This document shows, one piece after another, positions 45,157 through 53,371 of a DNA stretch of 64,000 nt. This DNA is from Pelagicoccus sp. SDUM812003. GTDB lineage: Bacteria; Verrucomicrobiota; Verrucomicrobiia; Opitutales; Opitutaceae. A model generated the notes under the pieces. The model searched no databases and was not told where the DNA came from. It saw nothing but the letters and a program-made list of their open reading frames with translations. Location of the stretch: positions 97,241 to 161,240 of the forward strand of contig NZ_JARXHY010000015.1 of assembly GCF_031127815.1 (NCBI RefSeq), in the 5' to 3' direction. Position 1 is the stretch's first letter. Every line of letters starts with the position of its first letter. Made by a program: the position numbers and the translations under genes.

Positions 45157-46322
45157 GCCGGCGTATATTATTCATATCTCACTCGGCTGCTCGCACTGGA
45201 GCCCCAATCGGGCTCCTTGCATTCATGCGTTGGGTCGTCGAGAACACCGATTACAAGATCTCCACGATTCTTAAAAGCACGGGACCGCTCGAGTCTGAGT
45301 TTCGAGAACTCGGCCCCTGCCTCGTTCTCAGAACCAATAGCATCTTCAACAACAGAATCGGTAGAAAAATCGCTAAGGCTCTACCGCAGAGCCTGACGTC
45401 ACAGTATCGAGCGGTCCATTCATTCCTACAAGGCAAGAATATCGACGTTATCTACTCCAACACGTCGACCAACGGAGAGCTTCTGACCGAACTTGCCAAA
45501 TACGGAATCCCCGTTCTCACCCATGTACACGAACTCTCCTATTGGATAACGCAAGCGGGTGAGAAAAACTGGAACGAAACGAAAAAAGCATCCTCGTATT
45601 ACGTAGCTGCCTCACATGCCGTACGCGACTACATCGTAGAAGAAAAAGGCATTCCCAGCGAACAAGTTTCAGTCGTTTACGAACACATAAGGGAGCTCCC
45701 AGAAATTCCCACGCCGGAAAAGAGGCAAAAAGCCCGCAATGAACTGGGCATATCAGATGAAGTCATCTTGATCGGAGGTTGCGGTTCTGAGTACTGGCGC
45801 AAAGGAAAAGATCTAATTCCTCAGCTACTAATTGAACTTCGAAAGCTACGCCCCGACATAAGCTTCCATTTCCTCTGGCTCGGCTCGAATTGGTCCGACC
45901 ACGATGAATACACGCTCAGCTACGACCTCAAAACTGCCGGTTTCTCAAGCCATTTCCACAATCCAGGAGAAGTAAAAGATCCCTTCTCGCTCTACGCAGC
46001 CCTAGACAGTTTCGCACTGCTCTCACGAGATGACCCCTATCCACTCGCCTGCTTGGAAGTGGCAGCCATGCAGATCCCCATCGTCTGCTTCGAAAACTCG
46101 GGAGGCATCCCAGAACTAACCCACAGGGACGCTGGGTTAACAGCTCCTTATCTAGATATGGCGGCCTTCGCCCAAAGCTTAATCAAGCTTACAGAGTCAA
46201 CCGAACTCCGCGAGCGGATCACCAAAAACGCGCGAATCAATGTTGACCAAGAAAGCACCCTAGAGGCTACCGCTCCGAAACTACTCGAAGCCCTAGAGGA
46301 TGCAGCAAAACTTGACAACTAG
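45153..46322 (+). CDS. Glycosyltransferase family 4
   Basis: A 389-aa GT-B enzyme starting MSRRILFISHSAARTGAPIG; the ATG overlaps the preceding stop (ATGA). The donor domain contains GGCGSEYWRKGKDLIPQLLI and DSFALLSRDDPYPLACLEVA, with an E at the family's sugar-phosphate position, then NSGGIPEL. The upstream part of the open frame is a shadow of the WbsX-like gene and was dropped. Confidence 0.9.
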   Translation: MSRRILFISHSAARTGAPIGLLAFMRWVVENTDYKISTILKSTGPLESEFRELGPCLVLRTNSIFNNRIGRKIAKALPQSLTSQYRAVHSFLQGKNIDVIYSNTSTNGELLTELAKYGIPVLTHVHELSYWITQAGEKNWNETKKASSYYVAASHAVRDYIVEEKGIPSEQVSVVYEHIRELPEIPTPEKRQKARNELGISDEVILIGGCGSEYWRKGKDLIPQLLIELRKLRPDISFHFLWLGSNWSDHDEYTLSYDLKTAGFSSHFHNPGEVKDPFSLYAALDSFALLSRDDPYPLACLEVAAMQIPIVCFENSGGIPELTHRDAGLTAPYLDMAAFAQSLIKLTESTELRERITKNARINVDQESTLEATAPKLLEALEDAAKLDN

Positions 46323-46354
46323 CCGCGACTTTGAGCAGCACCCCAATCGGCAAA

Positions 46355-47602
46355 ATGAAAATACTAAGATTCGCTCACTGCTTTAACTCTGGAGGAGGAA
46401 CCGAACGCTACCTTGAGGATCTGGACACTGCTCTTCTTGCGAAGAATCCATTCACCATATTCCGAATTCAATTCTCAGAGACGGGGGAGAAGGAAATAAG
46501 CGAAAAGCAAGTCGGCCTCGGAAAAGTCATCACCATAGGACTTCCAAGACATTCAGACGACAAGGGACCCAAGCAGGAGCGAACTCAATCGAGGGCAAAG
46601 GAGCAATTTAGAAACCACGTACTCTATAACCCGCTAGTTTGGAATGCCTTCACTAAACGTAAAATAGCGAACTACGCGCTCAAAAAAGAAGCCGGCCAAG
46701 TGATCGGTGCAGGGGTTGCCGCAAAAGAGATTTTTAGAAACCACAAAATCGACCTTTGTATGATGCACTTTTTCGGAGGCTCAGACGCCGAAGAAGTCAT
46801 TCTTGCAGCTCGAAAAGTGAAAGTCCCCATAGCCGTACAAAACCACTACTCCAACGACCGCTTCCTTCATCTCGCGATCAGAAAACACGCCATGTTAGCT
46901 GATGCGACAAGCGGAGTCAACTCCCTGCAAGTTCCAAAATACCTGAAGGGCCAGTTTCACAATCTTTCCGACGGGATCGACACAGAATTCTTCACCCCAA
47001 TCGAAATAGACCTTGAAGCACAGAAGAACGAACAAGTCATCCTCTTGCCCGCCCGCGTCGTGCCGGAAAAAGGACAGGAAGATCTAATCGAAGTCCTTTC
47101 CAAACTCCACCAGGACTTTCCTAAAGCCCGAATCGCCTTCGCCGGAAGAGCGACTGATGAAGTTTTCAACAAAAAGCTGCGCCAAAAAGCGGAACAATAC
47201 GGCATTCTTCAAAATGTAGAATTCCTTGGCGACCTAGATGTGCATCAGCTGAAGCAGCAATACCAAAGATCCTCCTTGGTCGCTTTTCCATCTTACCATC
47301 ACGAGGGATTGGGCCGCATAATCGTGGAGGCCCAATCGATGGAAAAACCCGTAGTTGCATACGCGACTGGGGGAGTCCCAGACGGAATAAAGGACGAAGA
47401 AACAGGTTTCTTAGTGAAAACAGGAGACATCAAAGGCATGACCCAAAAACTAGCAGTCCTTCTTAGGTCCGATAACCATAGGACAGCCATGGGACAAAAG
47501 GGCCGCAAATACGTACTAGAGTACTTTAGCTTGGAAGCTCTAGCAGCAAGACACCTTGCGTTTTATCAGGAGGTAGCCGTAAACAAATCAACACAAAAGT
47601 AG
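46355..47602 (+). CDS. Glycosyltransferase family 4
   Basis: A 415-aa GT-B enzyme: MKILRFAHCFNSGGGTERYL holds the N-terminal glycine loop. The donor domain has LPARVVPEKGQEDLIEVLSK and SSLVAFPSYHHEGLGRIIVE, then MEKPVVAYATGGVPDGI, i.e. the E-x7-E region. A TTG eight codons upstream is an alternative start. It is 32 nt after the previous glycosyltransferase. Confidence 0.9.
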   Translation: MKILRFAHCFNSGGGTERYLEDLDTALLAKNPFTIFRIQFSETGEKEISEKQVGLGKVITIGLPRHSDDKGPKQERTQSRAKEQFRNHVLYNPLVWNAFTKRKIANYALKKEAGQVIGAGVAAKEIFRNHKIDLCMMHFFGGSDAEEVILAARKVKVPIAVQNHYSNDRFLHLAIRKHAMLADATSGVNSLQVPKYLKGQFHNLSDGIDTEFFTPIEIDLEAQKNEQVILLPARVVPEKGQEDLIEVLSKLHQDFPKARIAFAGRATDEVFNKKLRQKAEQYGILQNVEFLGDLDVHQLKQQYQRSSLVAFPSYHHEGLGRIIVEAQSMEKPVVAYATGGVPDGIKDEETGFLVKTGDIKGMTQKLAVLLRSDNHRTAMGQKGRKYVLEYFSLEALAARHLAFYQEVAVNKSTQK

Positions 47603-47615
47603 GGCCCCAAAGTCC

Positions 47616-48974
47616 ATGCCTCCAACTCTAGCACTTTTACTAACAGTTGCGTTTATAGTATTCGCAATTTCTCGTGAAAAACAAAGAGCTGAAAGAGCTA
47701 GTTTAGCCATTATATGGCCGTTCCTATGGTATTTGGTAACGTCCAGCCGACCAGTCGGTGTTTGGTTCTCCATTTGGAACATACCGATTTTATCTGCAGG
47801 AGGTGCTGCAGAAGGAAGTCCTGCAGACCGTCTTTTCTACGCAACTCTCACCCTTATTGGCTTCATAGTCCTCTACCAGAGAAACCTAAACTGGTCCCAA
47901 CTGTTTTCCAGAAACAAGCTACTTATTGCTTTCCTAGTCTTCCTATTTCTTAGCATAACCTGGTCAGACTACATGAGCGTCTCTTTCAAGAGATACATAA
48001 AACTCCTGGGCTCATTCGCGATGGCTCTAATAATCCTCACAGATCGCAATCCCCTTATTGCTCTAACAACCGTAATACGCTGGACCGCCCTGATCCACGT
48101 ACCACTTTCCATACTCTTCATACGGTACTTCAGGCATCTTGGTGTTTCATTTGACTGGAGCGGCACCGCTTACGCCTGGAATGGATTATCTACAAGCAAA
48201 AACACGCTAGGGCAAGTCGTTGTCATAGCGGCAATATACTTTCTTTGGGAAGTTTCTAAAAACTGGAAAACCCACAAGTTCAAAAGCATAAACTTCGTCT
48301 ATCTACTCTTATCGCTCTATTTACTGAAGGGATCGGACAACTCAGTCAGTATGACATCTGTTTCGATCTTTGCCTTGTCAGTCTTCATATTTTATCAACT
48401 CCACAGAATCCGAAACAAAAGCCAAAATTACTACGGATTCATCAAACTAGTGATGACTGGGACTTTTTTTCTTTTGGGCTTCATGATACTACACAGCATC
48501 TACATCTTCTCGGAAGACTCTCCACTCGGCTGGCTCATCACCAAACTCGGCCGTGATATAACATTAACGGATCGGACGTACATTTGGAGTGATGTCTACC
48601 GAATAGCAGCTGACAGCCCCCTACTGGGGACCGGTTTTGGTGGGTTTTGGATAGGTAAAATCGCGAACATTCCTTGGAACGCTTCAATGACTTGGGTATT
48701 AACCCAATCCCACAGTGGCTACATAGACACCTACCTTCACACAGGCATCATAGGGGTAATCTTTCTTGTATCAATAATCAACAAAACAAGCAAAAGACTA
48801 TCCCTGTTTATCCACGAAGATTTCACACTCGGAAGACTTTTGATAATCATCTTTTTAGCGATCGTATACATCAACATAACTGAATCCACATTTCTCCGAG
48901 GCGATCACCACATGTGGTTTCTCTTCCTTTTAACAGCAATTAGCATACAGGTACCAGCAAGCAAAGGCAGCTAA
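47616..48974 (+). CDS. Wzy/WaaL-type O-antigen polymerase or ligase
   Basis: A 452-aa integral membrane protein with about ten to eleven hydrophobic segments. The large periplasmic loop carries DRTYIWSDVYRIAADSPLLG, GTGFGGFWIG and QSHSGYIDTYLHTGIIGV, matching the O-antigen ligase/polymerase (PF04932-like) pattern R..W..a...i.. pllGtG-x-H-N. Polymerase and ligase cannot be told apart by sequence; with an ABC exporter present, a ligase is plausible, with Wzz present a polymerase is. It is AT-rich relative to the window. Confidence 0.8.
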   Translation: MPPTLALLLTVAFIVFAISREKQRAERASLAIIWPFLWYLVTSSRPVGVWFSIWNIPILSAGGAAEGSPADRLFYATLTLIGFIVLYQRNLNWSQLFSRNKLLIAFLVFLFLSITWSDYMSVSFKRYIKLLGSFAMALIILTDRNPLIALTTVIRWTALIHVPLSILFIRYFRHLGVSFDWSGTAYAWNGLSTSKNTLGQVVVIAAIYFLWEVSKNWKTHKFKSINFVYLLLSLYLLKGSDNSVSMTSVSIFALSVFIFYQLHRIRNKSQNYYGFIKLVMTGTFFLLGFMILHSIYIFSEDSPLGWLITKLGRDITLTDRTYIWSDVYRIAADSPLLGTGFGGFWIGKIANIPWNASMTWVLTQSHSGYIDTYLHTGIIGVIFLVSIINKTSKRLSLFIHEDFTLGRLLIIIFLAIVYINITESTFLRGDHHMWFLFLLTAISIQVPASKGS

Positions 48975-49084
48975 CTGGAGACATGAAACTTTCCATTGTG
49001 AGGACCGATTCCTACTGTTCATATGAATTCAAAACGCCATACGAGAGAAAACCCGCTTACTAGATTTAGCGATTTTCAAAAAAC

Positions 49085-49113
49085 GTAAGCGTGTCGCGAA
49101 GCGCCACGCTTAC
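49085..49113. other. Hairpin bordering the transposase remnant
   Basis: GTAAGCGTG (49,085-49,093) and CACGCTTAC (49,105-49,113) form a perfect 9-bp stem with an 11-nt loop. It lies at the 3' edge of the IS4-like remnant, read on the minus strand, and could be a leftover of the element end or an unrelated dispersed hairpin. Confidence 0.35.
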
Positions 49114-49119
49114 CTACGA

Positions 49120-49485
49120 GGCGGACATCGAAGTCGTCGTTCACGGCAATGCCGAGGCGAGAGAGGCTGCGCAGGTGGTTGAGGGTCTACCAGAAAAGCT
49201 CCTGCATGAGCGTCGGGTGTTGCGCACAGGTGCGCTCGCCCCGCGAAGCATGCCCAGGCGCGATGCGCGAAGCGCGGTCGCGTCTCAGACGTCCGCAAGC
49301 GAGATGCTGTGACAAAGCTGGGCGAAGAGCAGACTGACGACATGACTCCACGCCGAGAACGTCCGAGCGTATTTCTCCTGCTCGAGTTCCCGTGCGATCT
49401 TCGCGGTCGCGTGGGAAGGTATGAACTTGCAAAGCTGGGCGAGTACGCAGAGCCTCGTTCTGGCTGGTCTTTTTCTTTTATTCAC
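49120..49485 (-). pseudogene. Decayed IS4-family transposase, N-terminal part
   Basis: Minus-strand translation gives the N-terminal helix domain (DUF4372 type) of IS4-family transposases: LAQLCKFIPSHATAKIAREL, EKYARTFSAWSHVVSLLFAQ, LCHSISLADV. A stop (TGA) then interrupts, and similar sequence continues in two frames (LRGASAPVRNT in one, TLMQELFW followed by TLNHLRSLS in another). The catalytic DDE domain is missing. So only a broken fragment remains, and it is GC-richer than the adjacent AT-rich genes. The 49,486-49,786 gap before the next gene shows nothing else. Confidence 0.75.
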
Positions 49486-49786
49486 TCGCCAATTCTTGGT
49501 GGAATCGGCGGCCAGCCACCTTCTTTTTATCCTGCTTTCAACTACAGTCCATGGGATGACTGTGACTCGTTTTCATATCTTTAACTTATAGTCACTTAAA
49601 ATGATAGATTGACATAGAAGGCGATGCCCCCCCTTGAGACCAAAGTGGTTTTTACAGCGAACAAAACCAAGATCCTCGAATCCAATCTGGACAACCTCCC
49701 TTTACCGAATACCTCTTGACACCAGAATCCAACCCGAGAGGCCTCGTTATTTCTAGCAGATAAAAAGTGTGATCGGTTCATGCGAA

Positions 49787-50905
49787 ATGAGTGAGAAAAA
49801 ACTTAAAAAGTACGAATACATCGACGCCCTAAGAGGCATAGCGATCCTTGCCGTATTTATGATACATGTGGCTCAAACAGCAACCCCATCATCGAGCGCA
49901 TTGATTCGAATCACAAACTTCGGGCATTTAGGAGTACAACTCTTCTTCTTGACCAGTGCCTTGACACTTTTCCTTTCAATGGCGTCCAGAAAGGGAAACG
50001 AGAGCCACCCAATCACGTTCTTTTTTATCAGACGTTTCTTCCGAATAGCGCCAGCATTCTATCTGGCACTGATTGTCTACCTCATCCACAACGGCACATC
50101 AGCCAGCTATTTCGCCCCCAACGGAATATCTTGGTGGCATATAGCAAGCACTGTCTTCTTTATCCACGGATGGCACCCAGAGACCATAACATCTGTAGTC
50201 CCAGGAGGCTGGTCCATTGCAGTAGAGATGACATTCTACGCAATAATCCCATTCCTGTTTAAGACGATCAAATCAACGCATACCGCTGTAGCTGCCTTTA
50301 TCGGATCCGTGATACTATCAATCATAGTACACACCATCCTCATCAATCACCTCCTGCCCTTCTTTCCTCAAAACGAGCAATACCTCGTGAAGGATTTTGC
50401 ATACTTAATGTTCTTCAATCAACTTCCCGTTTTCATTCTCGGCATCCTCATCTACCATTTAATAAAATCGGAGGCTTTGAGGAAAAACTCAGACACATCA
50501 TTGCTCTTCTCATCCCTTTCGCTCCTCCTCCTTTTTATGACCTACATGGGCTCTCCTCCTCCTCTCAAAATGCCCGAGCACATCTACTCCAGCATATGCT
50601 TTAGCCTACTAATAATATCCCTCTACGCTCACCCGCTCCCCCTTATTGTAAATAAACTCACAGTCTCAATTGGAAAACTAAGCTTCAGCCTGTACCTAAG
50701 CCATTTCCTAGTAATCGATTTGCTAAAAACCTTCGTTCCAGATGGATTTCACCTAAACAAGAATATAGGGTTCATTGCATTTTTCTCAGCCGCTTTTGCG
50801 CTATCAGCAACGATTTCTTACATTAGCTACAGGACCATAGAAGCAAATGGCATTAAGCTTGGCAGAAAGATCATTGCACGAATTCAGAAAAAGGCAGCAC
50901 AGTGA
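49787..50905 (+). CDS. Acyltransferase family 3 (OafA-like) membrane protein
   Basis: A 372-aa protein with about ten membrane segments. The N-terminal motif EYIDALRGIAILAVFMIHV includes the family's Arg and catalytic-site His. RRFFRIAPAFYLALI and PGGWSIAVEMTFYAIIPFLF follow. Such proteins transfer acetyl or other acyl groups to sugars. The preceding TTG/GTG region is open, but the ATG at MSEKKLKKYEYIDA is preferred. It is AT-rich and follows the transposase remnant. Confidence 0.88.
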   Translation: MSEKKLKKYEYIDALRGIAILAVFMIHVAQTATPSSSALIRITNFGHLGVQLFFLTSALTLFLSMASRKGNESHPITFFFIRRFFRIAPAFYLALIVYLIHNGTSASYFAPNGISWWHIASTVFFIHGWHPETITSVVPGGWSIAVEMTFYAIIPFLFKTIKSTHTAVAAFIGSVILSIIVHTILINHLLPFFPQNEQYLVKDFAYLMFFNQLPVFILGILIYHLIKSEALRKNSDTSLLFSSLSLLLLFMTYMGSPPPLKMPEHIYSSICFSLLIISLYAHPLPLIVNKLTVSIGKLSFSLYLSHFLVIDLLKTFVPDGFHLNKNIGFIAFFSAAFALSATISYISYRTIEANGIKLGRKIIARIQKKAAQ

Positions 50906-50911
50906 CCAACA

Positions 50912-50956
50912 AACAGGCGTTGGCATAAGGATTGGCTAGCGCCTTTCGGGTTCATC
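50912..50956 (+). terminator. Possible terminator between convergent acyltransferase genes
   Basis: AGGCG and CGCCT arms with a 20-nt interior, then TTTCGGG. The stem is weak and the T-run short, so this is a low-confidence call. Confidence 0.2.
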
Positions 50957-50971
50957 ACGACAAGTGACAGG

Positions 50972-52132
50972 TCAGGAATAACCCCCAGCAACTCTCTGAC
51001 GCCAAGTCTCAAAAGGCTGCAAGAAAACCCGCTGCAGTAGATACGATAAAACCAACACGGTTAAAGTCGTAAACTCACCTTGCAGCATGGGCACATTAAA
51101 ACGCGAGCAATAAGCCCCTACAATCAAAGCAATGGTGAAGTGCAGCAAATAGACAGGATAGGACAACTCACCTAGATTCCTATCCCACTTGAGATCACGA
51201 GACAGGGTAAATAGAATCGGTATGATTATAACCCACAATGCCATCAGCAACTGCCCAGCCCCCCAAGCGAGGAGATCGAAATGCTCAACTGAAGAGCGAT
51301 GCAAAATAGACGAGAGGTGGGTGTGTCCAAACAAGAACAGCAACAAACAAGCCCCAAAGTAGGGAATCGTGCACCACCCCAAATAGTTGCAAAAAGCAGC
51401 GGACCGTTTTCTCAGCTTCCTGAAATACAGAGGATTAGACAACATCAGACGGCACCCCAGCATCCCCAACAAAAAATTAGAAAGCTCAAAAGGAAAGAAC
51501 CTGTATGACCATGGGTCGTTAGTGAGCCCTGTCATACTGTAGAACCAAACACGCAAAACCAAGGAGGCCAAAGCCACCAAGGCGACCCTCTTCCAAGATA
51601 GTTTAGAAACGAGAACAGGAGCCAAAGCATAAAAAGCAAGCTCAACCCCCACAGACCACGCCTGCGGAATCCAGAGGTATAACCAAAGTGGTTTTTCGCT
51701 ATTCTGAAAGTTCTGGGAAAACTGCAACATACCTTCTGGCGAAGATTCCAGGAACATGACCCAGTCCTGGAAAATCAGAGAAAAATTAGTGAAAGCCGCA
51801 AATGCGCTGGAAAAACTAACCCCCTCCCTCAAATCGACCGTCTGCGAGAGCGTGAGCCACCCGCCAAAGCCCAAGCCCCACCAGCAAAAAGACATCCCGA
51901 CCACACATAGCAAAACAAGAAAGTAAGGTACATAGATTCTCAGGATTCGACTGCGATAAAAAGAAAGCACGCTTCCATATTTTCCGCTAGCGAGGACAAA
52001 CTGCATATAGAATCCAGACACGATAAAGAATATCTGAACAGCCTCTCGGCCTGAGTGCATAGCCCAAGGAAGCACCTTCTCCGAATGGGCAGCAACCACA
52101 CAAACCGCAAGATAGACTCTCAAGATGCCCAT
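50972..52132 (-). CDS. Acyltransferase family 3 membrane protein
   Basis: A 386-aa protein, about ten membrane segments. Start MGILRVYLAVCVVAAHSEKV carries the R...H active-site pair. REAVQIFFIVSGFYMQFVLA, then RILRIYVPYFLVLL, and later LGELSYPVYLLHFTIALIVG match the family. It probably acylates a sugar of the polysaccharide made here. It is the last gene of a minus-strand group of four. Confidence 0.88.
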   Translation of the reverse strand: MGILRVYLAVCVVAAHSEKVLPWAMHSGREAVQIFFIVSGFYMQFVLASGKYGSVLSFYRSRILRIYVPYFLVLLCVVGMSFCWWGLGFGGWLTLSQTVDLREGVSFSSAFAAFTNFSLIFQDWVMFLESSPEGMLQFSQNFQNSEKPLWLYLWIPQAWSVGVELAFYALAPVLVSKLSWKRVALVALASLVLRVWFYSMTGLTNDPWSYRFFPFELSNFLLGMLGCRLMLSNPLYFRKLRKRSAAFCNYLGWCTIPYFGACLLLFLFGHTHLSSILHRSSVEHFDLLAWGAGQLLMALWVIIIPILFTLSRDLKWDRNLGELSYPVYLLHFTIALIVGAYCSRFNVPMLQGEFTTLTVLVLSYLLQRVFLQPFETWRQRVAGGYS

Positions 52133-52297
52133 ACCGCTAACTCACAGGCCTCTTTTTTTGATGTCCAGACAGACTTGGGCGTTTGATCGTGTATGTAAAA
52201 TGTAGGCAGCACAAAAACGGAGTTAGCAAATTGCGTACCCAACGCTTCCGCCTGAAGTAGAATCCATGCAGCCAACAACACAGCCCCTTTGTAACAA

Positions 52298-53311
52298 TCA
52301 GCGCAACAAGACCTTCAACCTCGACCGAAGCCTAAAAACCTTGCGCAGTCGTACAATGAGTGGAGGGGTGTATTTGTAAACATAGTTTACAGCTCCACAT
52401 TCAGAGCCTGAACCTTCCTCCTTTTGCACTACCTCATCGGATCGGACTTGAACGTTGTCCACACCATAGCCCAACATCTTTTTCATATTCCGCGGGCTAG
52501 CATTCCAATCTCCCCTTTCGATGTAACCAGGAAAGCTGTAGCTCAAAATCTCTATGCCATCCACGCCTTTCATCTTGAAATAGCAAGGTTGATGAAGTCT
52601 CTTCAAACAACTCGACATCAGAGCGGAGCACCAACTGAATGTTGAATGGCCAATCACTAGTTCCTTAGCCCTCATAAATGTTATAATATCTTCGATGCGC
52701 CCCCCATGTTTCTTCAAAGAGACATTATCCCTTTTGAGTAGTTCAGAGATAACTGGATTCTTCATGTCCGGCTGAGTGACTAGCAATACACTCTTGTAAT
52801 CTCCCCCATCAAGGATCCGCTCATAGTACGCTAAGGGCGGTTGTACGTAGCCTGGAACTCCCGAAGTGATCGCATCTTCGCTTTTCCAATCATCCCTGAA
52901 AACATCACCGCTTCGTACGTGAATAACCAAATCATAGGCCAAATCTGGAGTTTTCACTTGCTCCAGTTGCTCTGCAGTAAAGATCAAAGGACGTATATAA
53001 TCTAACAAGATTTCTCTTCTTTCGGAGTCTAAGTCTAAAGCAAACTGAAAGCACTCTTCCTTCAGAAAAAAATCGCCTAACAGATTATTGTCGCAGTTAA
53101 CATTCTCAGAGCTCCGAAAATCCAATTCACGCGAACGGAATATAGAATGCTCAGGAAACACCAGCAGTGAAGCTGTTCCCTTAGCTACATTGACCGCATT
53201 AGACAATTGAATTATATTATTCGCAAACCCACCAATCCATCGTTTAATCTCGATTTTATACCCAACTCCCTGAAGAACCTCCCCCGAGCCACCAAGCTTT
53301 ACATTATCCAT
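52298..53311 (-). CDS. Fucosyltransferase-like glycosyltransferase (HxRxGD type)
   Basis: About 337 aa, no membrane segment. The motif VIHVRSGDVF is the HxRxGD guanosine-diphosphate-binding motif of alpha-1,2/1,6-fucosyltransferase-type enzymes. ELVIGHSTFSWCSALMSSC is the corresponding late motif (SxFSWW-like). The start N-terminal region IEIKRWIGGFANNIIQLSNA resembles the GGLGNQLFQ lead of GT11. A T8-G7 homopolymer double tract lies 22 nt before the ATG at 53,311, and a TTG in that tract could start a 10-codon longer form. Confidence 0.75.
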   Translation of the reverse strand: MDNVKLGGSGEVLQGVGYKIEIKRWIGGFANNIIQLSNAVNVAKGTASLLVFPEHSIFRSRELDFRSSENVNCDNNLLGDFFLKEECFQFALDLDSERREILLDYIRPLIFTAEQLEQVKTPDLAYDLVIHVRSGDVFRDDWKSEDAITSGVPGYVQPPLAYYERILDGGDYKSVLLVTQPDMKNPVISELLKRDNVSLKKHGGRIEDIITFMRAKELVIGHSTFSWCSALMSSCLKRLHQPCYFKMKGVDGIEILSYSFPGYIERGDWNASPRNMKKMLGYGVDNVQVRSDEVVQKEEGSGSECGAVNYVYKYTPPLIVRLRKVFRLRSRLKVLLR

Positions 53312-53332
53312 ATTATTTAAGTAAAATAATCG

Positions 53333-53347
53333 CCCCCCCAAAAAAAA
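53333..53347. repeat. Adjacent C7 and A8 homopolymer tracts before a glycosyltransferase start
   Basis: Plus strand CCCCCCC at 53,333-53,339 followed by AAAAAAAA at 53,340-53,347; on the coding (minus) strand T8 then G7, ending 22 nt before the ATG. Such tracts can change length by slipped pairing and alter expression. Confidence 0.6.
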
Positions 53348-53371
53348 GGTGCCTATTAAGCCTGATCGATG

